Shown: positions 1 to 7,002 of the stretch, one piece after another
Layout: each line of letters starts with the position of its first letter
Numbering within the stretch: the first letter of the stretch is position 1
Source: an uncultured Prevotella sp.
GTDB lineage: Bacteria > Bacteroidota > Bacteroidia > Bacteroidales > Bacteroidaceae
DNA: 10,800 nt
NCBI GenBank assembly: GCA_900314365.1
Contig: OMVH01000159.1
Location: 1 to 10,800, forward strand
Direction: 5' to 3'
Notes under the pieces: model-generated
Database searches by the model: none
What the model was told of the DNA's origin: nothing
The model's input: only the letters and a program-made list of their open reading frames with translations
Translations under genes and position numbers: made by a program

Positions 1-2
1 CG

Positions 3-737
3 ACCTACGCCTTCACCTCTTCGGCTACCGGCGTGTTCGACAAATATGCCATCACAGAGCGCGTCTGCGGTCCCATTGGCCGATTCCTCAACATCTACAC
101 CAAGGACGACCTTCGTGGCAAGGAAAAGCAGTTCTTCGCTACATCGTACACGAATCCCGTCAACAAGAAGACATGGACGATGCCCGTGGCTGCCGGCTTG
201 ACGAAGGATAATCCCAGCTACTACGATCAGATTGGCTGCTGGTACTACTTCGACGAGGAGGCTATGGAGAATACGGGCCGTGGTACAAAGGACTGGAACA
301 TCTACCGCTATGCAGAGACGCTGCTCGACGCTGCCGAGGCCATCGCTCAGTCGACAGGCGTGAACGCCGAAGCTGCCGGTTACCTGGCACAGGTGCAGAG
401 CCGCGCTTTAGGTAAGTCCGTGGCAACCCTTACGGCACAGCTTCAGACGCTTTCGAAGGAGAAGTTCATCGAGGCTTGCTGGACTGAGCGTCTGCGCGAG
501 TTCCCGCTTGAGTTCAAGATTTGGGACGACTGCGTGCGCACGGGCAAGTTCCCCGTAATCTCCAATACTATGCACAGCGGCGAGGTTACCTACGTCAATC
601 TCGTGGGTGCCACAAACGGCTCAGGCGCTACGTTCAAGCAGACCGACCTGCTCTGGCCTATCTCGCTCAACGAGATTCAGCGCAATCCGAAGCTGACACA
701 GAACGACGGTTACGCCAAGACCAACAAGGCTGAATAA
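3..737 (+). CDS. SusD/RagB-family outer-membrane nutrient-binding protein, C-terminal part
   Basis: This reading frame is open from the left window edge, so the true start lies outside and only about 244 C-terminal residues are visible; family members are usually 450-650 residues. SusD/RagB proteins are surface lipoproteins that bind glycans or peptides and cap a SusC/RagA TonB-dependent transporter. Three family landmarks are visible in order: an RYAETLLDAAEA helix typical of the TPR-like scaffold, an ERLREFPLEFKIWDDCVRTG stretch matching the usual 'ERxxEFxxExxRWxDLxRTGK' block, and a C-terminal LLWPISLNEIQRNPKLTQN matching 'LxPIPxxEIxxNPxLxQNPGY'. Such genes normally follow a susC gene, which would lie upstream of the window; that is inferred. 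An intrinsic terminator starts 31 bp after the stop, so this is the last gene of its unit. The substrate cannot be told from this fragment. An apparent GTG start at position 33 is simply an internal valine codon. Confidence 0.92.
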   Translation, partial: TYAFTSSATGVFDKYAITERVCGPIGRFLNIYTKDDLRGKEKQFFATSYTNPVNKKTWTMPVAAGLTKDNPSYYDQIGCWYYFDEEAMENTGRGTKDWNIYRYAETLLDAAEAIAQSTGVNAEAAGYLAQVQSRALGKSVATLTAQLQTLSKEKFIEACWTERLREFPLEFKIWDDCVRTGKFPVISNTMHSGEVTYVNLVGATNGSGATFKQTDLLWPISLNEIQRNPKLTQNDGYAKTNKAE

Positions 738-768
738 GCAGCAGGACTGAAGTCCTGACACGCAACGA

Positions 769-811
769 GGGCGGATGACGGAGTCTTTGATGACCCGGCA
801 TCCGCCCTTTT
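769..811 (+). terminator. Intrinsic terminator after the SusD-like gene
   Basis: A perfect 9-bp GC-rich stem, GGGCGGATG (769-777) with CATCCGCCC (799-807), is followed directly by TTTT (808-811). The loop is 21 nt. Placed 31 bp after the stop codon, it fits a rho-independent terminator ending the SusCD-type transcript. A small self-complementary AGGACT-GA-AGTCCT (743-756) lies just before it. Confidence 0.85.
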
Positions 812-847
812 CAATTTATTTCTCTTACTCAATGTAATCACAAATAT

Positions 848-868
848 GTGTGTGAGCGAAGCACACAC
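848..868. repeat. Short inverted repeat next to the 22-bp repeats
   Basis: GTGTGTG (848-854) and CACACAC (862-868) form a 7-bp stem with a 7-nt loop AGCGAAG. It stands 8 bp before the first 22-bp tandem unit. There is no T-run on either side, so it is not an obvious terminator. Confidence 0.55.
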
Positions 869-876
869 GAGGGTTG

Positions 877-1009
877 CCAAATGGCCAACAATTGTTGTCC
901 AAATATCTAACATTTGTTGTCCAAATGGCTAACAATTGTTATACATTTGGCTAACGATTGTTGTCCAATTGGCAAACATCTGTTTGACCATTTGTCTGAC
1001 GTCCGTTTG
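877..1009. repeat. Degenerate 22-bp tandem repeat, about six units
   Basis: Units start at 877, 899, 921, 943, 965 and 987. The first five are exactly 22 bp and the last is about 23 bp and more diverged. The best units read CCAAATGGCTAACAATTGTT plus two bases. Each good unit carries the 10-bp palindrome AACAATTGTT or a close variant, and a CCAAATGG/CCATTTGG-type half. Divergence increases from left to right, so the array looks old. Open frames across it encode only low-complexity periodic peptides and are not convincing genes. The surrounding stretch 812-1205 shows no other coding signal. Confidence 0.8.
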
Positions 1010-1205
1010 GTGCATTGTATCATCTATCTAACAAACAGATTACACCCGATATGCGCATTAATTTTACTTCAGAAACTTGAGTCCCCATATTCCCTATCGA
1101 AACTCTCAAAACTGTCAGAAAGCACAAGACGAGGCTCAAACAGGACTTCCAAACTACGGAAGCAGCCCGGAGAGCTATTGCGAACAAATAAAAGCTACGG
1201 AAACG

Positions 1206-1232
1206 AAAAAAGCCTTCCACAAAGGGAAGACT
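1206..1232 (-). terminator. Intrinsic terminator of tRNA-Gln
   Basis: On the minus strand, AGTCTTCC (1232-1225) pairs with GGAAGGCT (1218-1211) in an 8-bp stem with one G-T pair and a 6-nt loop, followed by a T-run (complement of 1206-1210, with the last stem T). It begins 12 nt beyond the tRNA 3' end, as expected for a single-tRNA transcription unit. Confidence 0.8.
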
Positions 1233-1243
1233 TTTGATGAATG

Positions 1244-1314
1244 TTGTCCTAGGCGGATTCGAACCACCACTGACAGAACCAAAACCTGTAGTGCTACCAT
1301 TACACCATGGGACA
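1244..1314 (-). tRNA. tRNA-Gln (anticodon TTG)
   Basis: The minus strand folds as a full cloverleaf: acceptor TGTCCCA/TAGGACA, D stem GTGT/GCAC, anticodon stem ACAGG/TCTGT with loop TTTTGGT (anticodon TTG at 1282-1280, reading CAA), a 4-nt variable loop, and T stem GGTGG/CCGCC around TTCGAAT. The discriminator is A73 (1244) and the first acceptor pair is T1-A72, a weak pair usual for glutamine tRNAs. CCA is not encoded: the next minus-strand bases are CATTC. The acceptor stem contains a C6-A67 mismatch (1309 and 1250). A promoter lies immediately upstream and a terminator immediately downstream, so it appears to be an independent unit rather than the tail of the tyrS transcript. Confidence 0.95.
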
Positions 1315-1324
1315 ATCGTAAGTG

Positions 1325-1356
1325 CAAAGGTAAGGAGGTTTTTCGGCATTACCAAA
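1325..1356 (-). promoter_or_regulatory. Promoter of tRNA-Gln (-33 TTTG / -7 TACCTTTG)
   Basis: On the minus strand, TTTG (1356-1353), a 20-nt spacer and TACCTTTG (1332-1325) match the Bacteroidetes consensus TTTG-N19-21-TAnnTTTG exactly. The -7 box ends 10 nt before the tRNA 5' end, so transcription would start only a few nucleotides upstream of the mature tRNA. Both elements overlap the inverted repeat at 1332-1377. Confidence 0.75.
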
Positions 1357-1377
1357 TTTCTGCCGAAAAATCTCCTT
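1332..1377. repeat. 17-bp inverted repeat between tyrS and tRNA-Gln
   Basis: The left arm 1332-1348 (AAGGAGGTTTTTCGGCA) and right arm 1361-1377 (TGCCGAAAAATCTCCTT) pair over 17 bp with one G-T, around a 12-nt loop. It lies 40 bp after the tyrS stop on the minus strand, so it may end the tyrS transcript. It has no good U-tract in that direction, and the tRNA-Gln -33 box sits in its loop. It could therefore be a terminator, an operator, or both. Confidence 0.7.
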
Positions 1378-1417
1378 TCTATGTCGCATTTATCTTGTTT
1401 TTCCTCCCTTTCAGGCC

Positions 1418-2719
1418 TTAATCCTTCACCGTGATGAGGAAATAGTTCTTCTTACCACGTTGTACGAGGAGATACTTACCGTCGATGAGGTCATCGGCAG
1501 TGACAGCCTGGTCGAAGGCTGTCACCTTCTCCTTATTGAGACTCACACCGCCTCCTTTCACCATCTTTCGCATCTCGCCCTTGCTCGGGAAGATGTCCCA
1601 GCCCTCCTGACAGAACAAGTCGACTGCCTTTCCACCAAGCTGCTCTTTGGGAAGCTCGTAATGGGGTACATCCTTGAACACATCGTTGAGCGTAGCCTCA
1701 TCGAGCGTGGAGAGCTGCTCTTTCGTGGCCTTACCGAAGAGGATGTTGCTGGCCGCAATAGCCATGTCGAGGTCCTCCTTCGAATGCACCATCAGTGTGA
1801 CCTCCTCAGCGAGCCGCTTCTGCAGCACGCGCCTTCCGGGGTCCTGACTGTGCTCTGCCACAAGGGCATCGATAGTCTCCTTATTGAGGTCCGTGAAAAT
1901 CTTAATATAGCGCTCTGCATCCTCATCGCTGACATTGAGCCAGAATTGGTAGAAGGCGTAGGGCGTTGTGCGGTTACGGTCGAGCCACACATTGCCGCTC
2001 TCGGTCTTGCCGAACTTCTTTCCGTCGGCCTTGGTAATAAGCGGACAGGTGAGGCAATAGGCTTCAGCCTCGTTGCCAAGCGTGCGGCGGATAAGCTCAG
2101 TGCCCGTGGTCATGTTGCCCCACTGGTCGTTACCTCCGAGCTGCAAGCGCACACCGTGATGCTGGTACAGATAGAGGAAGTCGTAGCCTTGCAAGAGCTG
2201 ATAGGTGAATTCCGTGAAGGAAAGTCCGTCGTGAGCCTCGCCGTTGAGACGCTTCTGTACGGAGTCCTTAGCCATCATGTAGTTCACGGTGATGTGCTTG
2301 CCCACATCGCGCACGAAGTCGAGGAATTTGAAGTCCTTCATCCAGTCGTAGTTGTTGACGAGCTCAGCCTTGTTGGGCTCTGTCCCTTCAAAGTCGAGGA
2401 ACTTGCTCACCTGCTTTTTGATGCTCTCCTGGTTGTGGTATAGAGTGTCCTGGTCGAGCAGATTGCGCTCGAGGCTCTTCCCCGACGGATCCCCAATCAT
2501 GCCCGTGGCTCCACCGACAAGCAGATAAGGCTTGTGACCACAGTGCTGCAGGTGTCGGAGCATCATGATGCCGCAGAGGTGGCCTATATGAAGTGAATCA
2601 GCTGTAGGGTCGGTACCTAAATAGGCCGACGTGAGGTTGTGCAGGAGATAGTCTTCCGTCCCCGGCATCATCTGCGCGAGCATACCGCGCCATTTCAGTT
2701 CTTCTACAAAGTTCTCCAT
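1418..2719 (-). CDS. tyrS: Tyrosyl-tRNA synthetase
   Basis: Class I aminoacyl-tRNA synthetase that charges tRNA-Tyr with tyrosine in the cytoplasm. At 433 residues the length is normal for bacterial TyrRS. The catalytic domain shows the HIGH motif at residues 44-47, the tyrosine pocket region YQLLQGYDFLYL (173-184), GGNDQWGN (195-202), and KFGKT (235-239), the TyrRS version of KMSKS. An S4-like RNA-binding domain fills the C-terminus from about residue 370. The start MENFVEEL is standard. yidD ends 53 bp upstream with no promoter-like sequence between, so tyrS is probably the last gene of the metK block. No odd residues were seen. Confidence 0.97.
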   Translation of the reverse strand: MENFVEELKWRGMLAQMMPGTEDYLLHNLTSAYLGTDPTADSLHIGHLCGIMMLRHLQHCGHKPYLLVGGATGMIGDPSGKSLERNLLDQDTLYHNQESIKKQVSKFLDFEGTEPNKAELVNNYDWMKDFKFLDFVRDVGKHITVNYMMAKDSVQKRLNGEAHDGLSFTEFTYQLLQGYDFLYLYQHHGVRLQLGGNDQWGNMTTGTELIRRTLGNEAEAYCLTCPLITKADGKKFGKTESGNVWLDRNRTTPYAFYQFWLNVSDEDAERYIKIFTDLNKETIDALVAEHSQDPGRRVLQKRLAEEVTLMVHSKEDLDMAIAASNILFGKATKEQLSTLDEATLNDVFKDVPHYELPKEQLGGKAVDLFCQEGWDIFPSKGEMRKMVKGGGVSLNKEKVTAFDQAVTADDLIDGKYLLVQRGKKNYFLITVKD

Positions 2720-2772
2720 CGATTACTGTTATTTCTTTTGATTTGATTGTAGTCCTTGTCACGGCTGTTCGG

Positions 2773-3024
2773 TCAGGGAACAGGATCGTAGCCACTGCCG
2801 CCCCAGGGATTGCAGCGCAGTATGCGCCAAATGGCTAGTGCCAGGCCTTTGAAGGGGCCATATTTAAGCAAGGCCTGCCGAGCATACTCAGAGCAAGTGG
2901 GAGTGAAGCGGCAACTGGGAGGTGTGTAGGGCGTAATGAATTTCTGGTAGAACACAATCGGTCCTACGAGCAGCCACGTGAGCGGCAAAAGCATATAGTG
3001 AAGCAGTCTACGCAACTTACTCAT
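2773..3024 (-). CDS. yidD: Membrane protein insertion efficiency factor YidD
   Basis: Small (83-residue) inner-membrane-associated protein that assists YidC-dependent insertion of membrane proteins. An N-terminal hydrophobic/amphipathic helix (residues 8-30) precedes the family signature PSCRFTPTCSEYARQAL (36-52), the KG at 59-60, and the terminal CNPWGGSGYDPVP (71-83). The conserved cysteines are C38, C44 and C71. Its ATG lies inside the rnpA stop (ATGA overlap, 3024-3021), pointing to translational coupling. The rnpA-yidD order is common across bacteria. Confidence 0.95.
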   Translation of the reverse strand: MSKLRRLLHYMLLPLTWLLVGPIVFYQKFITPYTPPSCRFTPTCSEYARQALLKYGPFKGLALAIWRILRCNPWGGSGYDPVP

Positions 3025-3422
3025 AGCTTCTCATTGATGCGCTCGAGCAAGTCCACGACACGTTTCTCCACCGTCATTGACGGATGGAGCTTATTGTCGA
3101 GCCAAATGAAGGCTATAGCAAGCGTGCTTTCGCCTTCAGCCTTCATCTTTGTTGCGAGTATGTTTTTGTGATTCCGATAAGCTTCTCTAACCTGCCGTTT
3201 TACGCGATTACGCTTCACGGCACGCTTGAAGCATCTTTTGGGAACACTGATGAGAATTGCCACCGGTGCACCTCCGTCGTTGCAGCTCACCTTACGCCAC
3301 ACAGCCCTAAGGGGAAACGCCGACATCGAGTGGCTGCCTCCCTTGTCGAAGAGCTTCTCTATAAGTGTCCTGCTGCAGAGCCGCTCCTCTTTGCTTAGTG
3401 TGTGGCTTTGAGCTGTCGGCAT
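3021..3422 (-). CDS. rnpA: Ribonuclease P protein component
   Basis: Protein subunit of RNase P, which with the rnpB RNA removes 5' leaders from pre-tRNAs. The basic RNR signature KRAVKRNRVKRQVREAYR (residues 66-83) is intact, preceded by the VAILISVPKR strand (54-63). At 133 residues it is slightly longer than the usual 110-120, with a loop rich in S, N, D and G around residues 45-52. It starts 5 bp after the hemD stop and overlaps yidD by 4 bp. Unlike in many bacteria, rpmH is not adjacent; here it sits between hemD and yidD. Confidence 0.95.
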   Translation of the reverse strand: MPTAQSHTLSKEERLCSRTLIEKLFDKGGSHSMSAFPLRAVWRKVSCNDGGAPVAILISVPKRCFKRAVKRNRVKRQVREAYRNHKNILATKMKAEGESTLAIAFIWLDNKLHPSMTVEKRVVDLLERINEKL

Positions 3423-3427
3423 AGTGC

Positions 3428-4174
3428 CTATGGGTTCTTTTTCAGGAAGTCTCTCAGCGCACTCGTCATCGAGGGAAATTCTGGTGTCGGAGCCTGAAGG
3501 TCGAGCCTCAGGTTCTCGTCTGTAATAGTCTTCGCCGTTGCGGGCCCGAAGACACCAATCTTTATGTCGCCCTGCTCGAATCCGGGGAAGTTGGCTTTGA
3601 GAGCCTTCACACCGGTGGGGCTGAAGAAAATGACCATGTCGTAGTCGAAGCTCTTGCGCTCCTCTTCGGTGAAGTCATTGCTCACGGTGCGGTACATCAC
3701 GCATTCCTTGTGATTGAGCTTCTTGGCATCGAGCAGTTCCTTCACATCGTCGTTGTGGACGCTGCTCAGCGGCACGAGGTACTTCTCCTGCTTGTGCTTG
3801 GCCATAATAGGAATAAGGTCGTTGATTTTGCCCGTGGAGCCAAAGAAAACCTTACGCTTGCGATACTGCACATACTTTTGGATATAGAGTGCCACCGTCT
3901 CAATGACGCAGAAGTACTTCATGTCCTCAGGAATGGTTATGCGCATCTCCTTGGCGAGTTTGAAGTAGTTGTCCACAGCATGCCGGGAGGTGAACACCAC
4001 TGCCGTATAATCAAGCAGATTGATGCGCTCCTGACGGAATTCCTTGGCCGTGATGCCTTCCACTTTGAAGAACGGACGGAAGACGCACTCTACGTTGAAT
4101 TCCTTCTCTATATCGTAATAGGGCGACTTGGCGCTGGCTGGCTTCGGTTGCGATACCAAGATTTTCTTTATCAT
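3428..4174 (-). CDS. hemD: Uroporphyrinogen-III synthase family protein
   Basis: HemD closes and isomerises hydroxymethylbilane to uroporphyrinogen III, the branch point to heme, siroheme and cobalamin. The protein has 248 residues, a usual length. The two-domain pattern is visible: VVFTSRHAV (59-67) in the first domain, and FFSPTGVKAL (183-192), FGPATAKT (209-216) and APTPEFPSMTSAL (228-240) in the second. The last two match the C-terminal 'GxxTAxxxxxxGxxxxxxAxxPTxxxLxxAL' pattern of the family. HemD proteins diverge strongly in sequence, so the assignment rests on this pattern and on context. It starts 7 bp after the DUF4271 gene and ends 5 bp before rnpA, so it is within an operon. No other heme biosynthesis genes are visible here. 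Confidence 0.85.
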   Translation of the reverse strand: MIKKILVSQPKPASAKSPYYDIEKEFNVECVFRPFFKVEGITAKEFRQERINLLDYTAVVFTSRHAVDNYFKLAKEMRITIPEDMKYFCVIETVALYIQKYVQYRKRKVFFGSTGKINDLIPIMAKHKQEKYLVPLSSVHNDDVKELLDAKKLNHKECVMYRTVSNDFTEEERKSFDYDMVIFFSPTGVKALKANFPGFEQGDIKIGVFGPATAKTITDENLRLDLQAPTPEFPSMTSALRDFLKKNP

Positions 4175-4181
4175 CAGTGTC

Positions 4182-5192
4182 CTAAAAATTTATCTTTAAG
4201 TTGTTCTCTATCGTTGTCAACACTCCCCACAATGCCATCAGCGGCATTAATTCGAGCGCACAAAAGTACAAAAAAATTTGCACAATAGCGCCTTTTTTAT
4301 TGAAAAAGATACTGTTGGTGCGATAAAAGGATAATATTTTGAATATTCCTACTACCACAAGGGCATAAATGACCGCTGCCTGCATGGGCAGATTGAAGTA
4401 GGCCAAAAGCAGCACCATAGGGAATAGCACTACACCCTCCGACCCGGCAAGGAAGAGATAGGACTTCATCCACTGTTCGTTTTTCTTTCTCGTGAAGAAC
4501 ACCCAGTCGACGCAGGCATAGGCCAGAGCTTTCACCAGGTAATAGGCCGCAAAGACGCCTGTGAAGATGCCAATAATCTGATATTGCTCGATGGTGAACG
4601 TCGTGGTTACATAGGTGCGGATGTAGAAGAAGTAGACCAGGGCGAAGAGGAGACAGGTCTGCAGAACCATGAAAATCTGGAAACGCAGCTCATTGCCTGT
4701 CTCCGTAATCTCCGACATGCGATTCTCCGAACCATAGAAGAGAGCCTTGGCCTGACGGGCCAAAAAGCGACGCGTACGCGAGAAGGTAAGGGCTGTGAGA
4801 ATGAAACAGAAGAGCAGCAGCGACGTGATGAGGTTGTCGCCGGCAATGGTATAGGGTATAGGGTCGCCGGCCACGCCCTGGCGTCCTCCGCTGAGTTCCG
4901 GATGGAACCACGGTTGCTTGGAGAAGAACGACTCCTTATAGTACTGGGGCAGACTGAAATCCTTCAGGCTCACCCCCGGCTCCTGTCCGGGCAGGTGAAG
5001 CGTGTCGGGACGCTCGCTCCAGTGAATCTCCTTGGGCTTGATGTGCGCACGGATGGCAGAATCCTGTTGTGCGGGCGTAGCATTCTTAGGCAACCAGCGC
5101 AGCACCTCCCATGGCTGCAGCTCATGAGAGGTATGCGGGGTATGCTGGCTCTGAAGGCCCGCTTCGGCTATACTATCGGTCTGCTGAGGCAT
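4182..5192 (-). CDS. DUF4271 polytopic membrane protein
   Basis: Protein of 336 residues matching the Bacteroidetes-specific DUF4271 family; function unknown. A soluble, proline- and histidine-rich N-terminal part (1-115) is followed by about six hydrophobic segments near residues 121-138, 172-192, 204-222, 250-267, 272-290 and 302-325. The start is placed at 5192 (MPQQTDSIAE) because that ATG shares its A with the metK stop (TGATG), a translational-coupling arrangement. An upstream in-frame ATG at 5243 would add 17 residues inside metK and is less likely. hemD follows after 7 bp. The constant neighbourhood with hemD suggests an envelope role, but that is inference. Confidence 0.85.
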   Translation of the reverse strand: MPQQTDSIAEAGLQSQHTPHTSHELQPWEVLRWLPKNATPAQQDSAIRAHIKPKEIHWSERPDTLHLPGQEPGVSLKDFSLPQYYKESFFSKQPWFHPELSGGRQGVAGDPIPYTIAGDNLITSLLLFCFILTALTFSRTRRFLARQAKALFYGSENRMSEITETGNELRFQIFMVLQTCLLFALVYFFYIRTYVTTTFTIEQYQIIGIFTGVFAAYYLVKALAYACVDWVFFTRKKNEQWMKSYLFLAGSEGVVLFPMVLLLAYFNLPMQAAVIYALVVVGIFKILSFYRTNSIFFNKKGAIVQIFLYFCALELMPLMALWGVLTTIENNLKINF

Positions 5193-6466
5193 CAGAGTGA
5201 GAATGCTTTCCTTATTTCTTCGGTACGGTCGAGCTTCTCCCACGTGAAGAGCTCCACCTCAATGGTGCGCGTCTCGTGGTAGTGGCTGCGGAAGGTACGC
5301 GGCACCCACTCGTTCTTACGCCCCATATGGCCATAGGCCGCTGTGGGCAAATAGATGGGACAGCGCAGCTTCAGCGTACGTTCAATAGCCTTCGGACGGA
5401 GGTCGAACATGCGACTTATCATGGCAGCTATCTCGCTGTCGGTCTGCTTTACGTGACTTCTGCCATAGGTGTTTACATAGACGCTTACGGGCTCAGCCAC
5501 GCCAATGGCATAGGCCAGCTGCACGAGTATCTCATCGCTCACGCCTGCCGCCACCATGTTCTTTGCGATATAGCGGGCCATATAGGCTGCCGAACGGTCC
5601 ACCTTCGAGGGGTCCTTACCCGAGAAGGCACCGCCGCCGTGGGCTCCCTTACCGCCGTAGGTGTCGACGATAATCTTGCGGCCTGTCAGACCGGTGTCGC
5701 CGTGAGGACCACCGATAACGAACTTGCCCGTAGGATTGACGAGATATTTGATGTCGTCGCCGAAAAGCGACTGTACCTTTGGCCCTGCCTGGGCAATAAC
5801 GCGCGGCATGAGCACATGCTCCACGTCGTCACGAATCTGTGCCAGCATGGCCTCGTCGTCATCACTGCCGTCAGCCTTCTTCACGAAGGGGTCGTGCTGT
5901 GTGCTCACCACGATGGTGTCGATACGCTGAGGGATGTTGTCGTCGCTGTATTCCACGGTGACCTGGCTCTTGGCGTCGGGGCGCAGATAGGTCATCACCT
6001 TGCCTTCCTTGCGGATGTCGGCAAGCGTTCGCACGATGAGATGCGAGAGGTCGAGGCTCACGGGCATGTAGTTCTCCGTTTCGTTGCAGGCATAGCCGAA
6101 CATCATCCCCTGGTCGCCGGCTCCCTGGCTCTCAGCATCGATGCGGTTGACCCCACGTGCGATGTCGGCGCTCTGTTCGTGAATGGCCGTAAAGATGCCG
6201 CAGCTGTTGCCGTCAAACTGGTAGTCGGCCTTGGTGTAACCAATGTTGTTGATGGTGTTGCGCGCCACGGTCTGCAAGTCGATGTAGGCTTCTGAACTAA
6301 CTTCACCCATAATGACCACCTGCCCTGTTGTGACAAAGGTCTCAATGGCACAGTGGGCATCACGATCGTAGGCAAGGAACTGGTCGAGGAGGGCATCGGA
6401 GATTTGGTCGGATACTTTGTCTGGATGACCCTCGGAAACAGACTCTGATGAAAAGAGATAAGACAT
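5192..6466 (-). CDS. metK: S-adenosylmethionine synthetase
   Basis: Makes S-adenosylmethionine from methionine and ATP in the cytoplasm. The protein has 424 residues, longer than the roughly 384 of Escherichia coli and in line with Bacteroidetes MetK. All signatures are intact: GHPDK (13-17), GAGDQGMMFGYA (115-126) and the glycine-rich GGGAFSGKDPSKVDRS (277-292). The start at 6466 (MSYLFSSESVSEGHPDK) fits the family N-terminus; a start at 6496 would add an MARMFYFIFI extension with no family counterpart. A promoter and a structured leader lie upstream. Its stop codon overlaps the start of the DUF4271 gene. Confidence 0.97.
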   Translation of the reverse strand: MSYLFSSESVSEGHPDKVSDQISDALLDQFLAYDRDAHCAIETFVTTGQVVIMGEVSSEAYIDLQTVARNTINNIGYTKADYQFDGNSCGIFTAIHEQSADIARGVNRIDAESQGAGDQGMMFGYACNETENYMPVSLDLSHLIVRTLADIRKEGKVMTYLRPDAKSQVTVEYSDDNIPQRIDTIVVSTQHDPFVKKADGSDDDEAMLAQIRDDVEHVLMPRVIAQAGPKVQSLFGDDIKYLVNPTGKFVIGGPHGDTGLTGRKIIVDTYGGKGAHGGGAFSGKDPSKVDRSAAYMARYIAKNMVAAGVSDEILVQLAYAIGVAEPVSVYVNTYGRSHVKQTDSEIAAMISRMFDLRPKAIERTLKLRCPIYLPTAAYGHMGRKNEWVPRTFRSHYHETRTIEVELFTWEKLDRTEEIRKAFSL

Positions 6467-6578
6467 AATAAAAATAAAATAAAACATGCGGGCCACTGTC
6501 CTGCGAGGCAGCTTCCCTTGTCTGTAATGTTGCTTTCTGAGGGTAGACCAAGGAGGCTTCGCAGCAACCTCCAGAATC
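6467..6578 (-). promoter_or_regulatory. metK leader with alternative base pairing (candidate cis-regulatory RNA)
   Basis: From the predicted start near 6578 to the metK ATG there are about 110 nt of untranslated leader. The segment 6552-6572 can pair in several mutually exclusive ways: a local hairpin (6552-6556 with 6568-6572), GTTGCT/AGCAAC (6563-6568 with 6529-6534), and a 9-bp helix with one mismatch (6556-6564 with 6501-6509). A further stem joins 6516-6523 to 6545-6553 with one bulged base and competes with the first. The final 25 nt are almost only A and T. I do not recognise a known SAM riboswitch class in it; the regulatory role is inferred from pairing and position. Confidence 0.4.
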
Positions 6579-6584
6579 TGGGTG

Positions 6585-6615
6585 CAAAGTTACTCATTTC
6601 CAATCGAAATGCAAA
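6585..6615 (-). promoter_or_regulatory. metK promoter (-33 TTTG / -7 TAACTTTG)
   Basis: Minus strand TTTG (6615-6612), 19-nt spacer, TAACTTTG (6592-6585): a full match to the Bacteroidetes sigma-ABfr consensus. It predicts a transcription start near 6578 for the metK-to-tyrS block. Confidence 0.75.
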
Positions 6616-7002
6616 ATTATTTCCATTCAAGTTCCGAAAGATTGTGTGCTTGCCATGCAGCCCTTTCATCTAAGATTTGTCTGACACAGCATGAATCGTG
6701 GCCCGGTCTCTGTCATGCCCCTCTTGCGTACTTTTATTGCAACATTTTGGAACAATAGTTGGCGACGAAAGCTTGGGACGTGCGCATCGGACACGCAGAT
6801 ATCGGAGTCCGAGAGTCCGAGGACTGCTTGACGGAAATGCAAGTAAGCAAAGGGCGCCTGAAGACCCATTACTTCTATTATGCCTTTTAAGCCTCACCAT
6901 CTGGCAGGACGCGCTAATCACTTCACAGAAGACCGTACAAACTTCTACAGACAAGGTTCTATCTTTGTGGTGATTTTTTTAGGTGGTTTAAGTTTTTTAG
7001 CG
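6616..7002. other. Gene-free stretch between metK and the WG-repeat gene
   Basis: About 390 bp separate the divergent metK promoter from the WG-repeat gene's -7 box. The open frames on either strand (such as 6698-6973 plus and 6670-6954 minus) lack family motifs and a convincing start. Visible structure is limited: a doubled GAGTCCGA around 6804-6819, and a short CTTG/CAAG hairpin around 6829-6846. No tRNA or recognised RNA family was seen. Confidence 0.5.

Noticed and set aside
914..1237. Plus-strand 107-residue reading frame over the 22-bp repeats
   Set aside because: The peptide is periodic repeat translation followed by sequence overlapping the tRNA terminator; no start signal or homology.
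1020..1355. Minus-strand 111-residue reading frame across the tRNA
   Set aside because: It translates straight through tRNA-Gln and its terminator; the central peptide is the tRNA read as protein.
1460..2443. Long plus-strand frame (327 residues) opposite tyrS
   Set aside because: Antisense shadow of a clear tyrS; open only because of codon bias. No motifs.
5193..5243. DUF4271 start at 5243
   Set aside because: It would overlap metK by 52 bp, whereas the ATG at 5192 overlaps the metK stop as TGATG, a typical coupled start.
5276..6295. Long plus-strand frame (339 residues) opposite metK
   Set aside because: Antisense shadow of metK, whose signatures are all intact on the other strand.
6467..6496. 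metK start at 6496 with a 10-residue extension
   Set aside because: The MetK family N-terminus begins at MSYLFSSESVSEGHPDK; the extension is encoded by A/T-rich leader.
6670..6973. Small frames on both strands between metK and the WG-repeat gene
   Set aside because: No family motif, poor starts, and the two strands give equally unlikely peptides.
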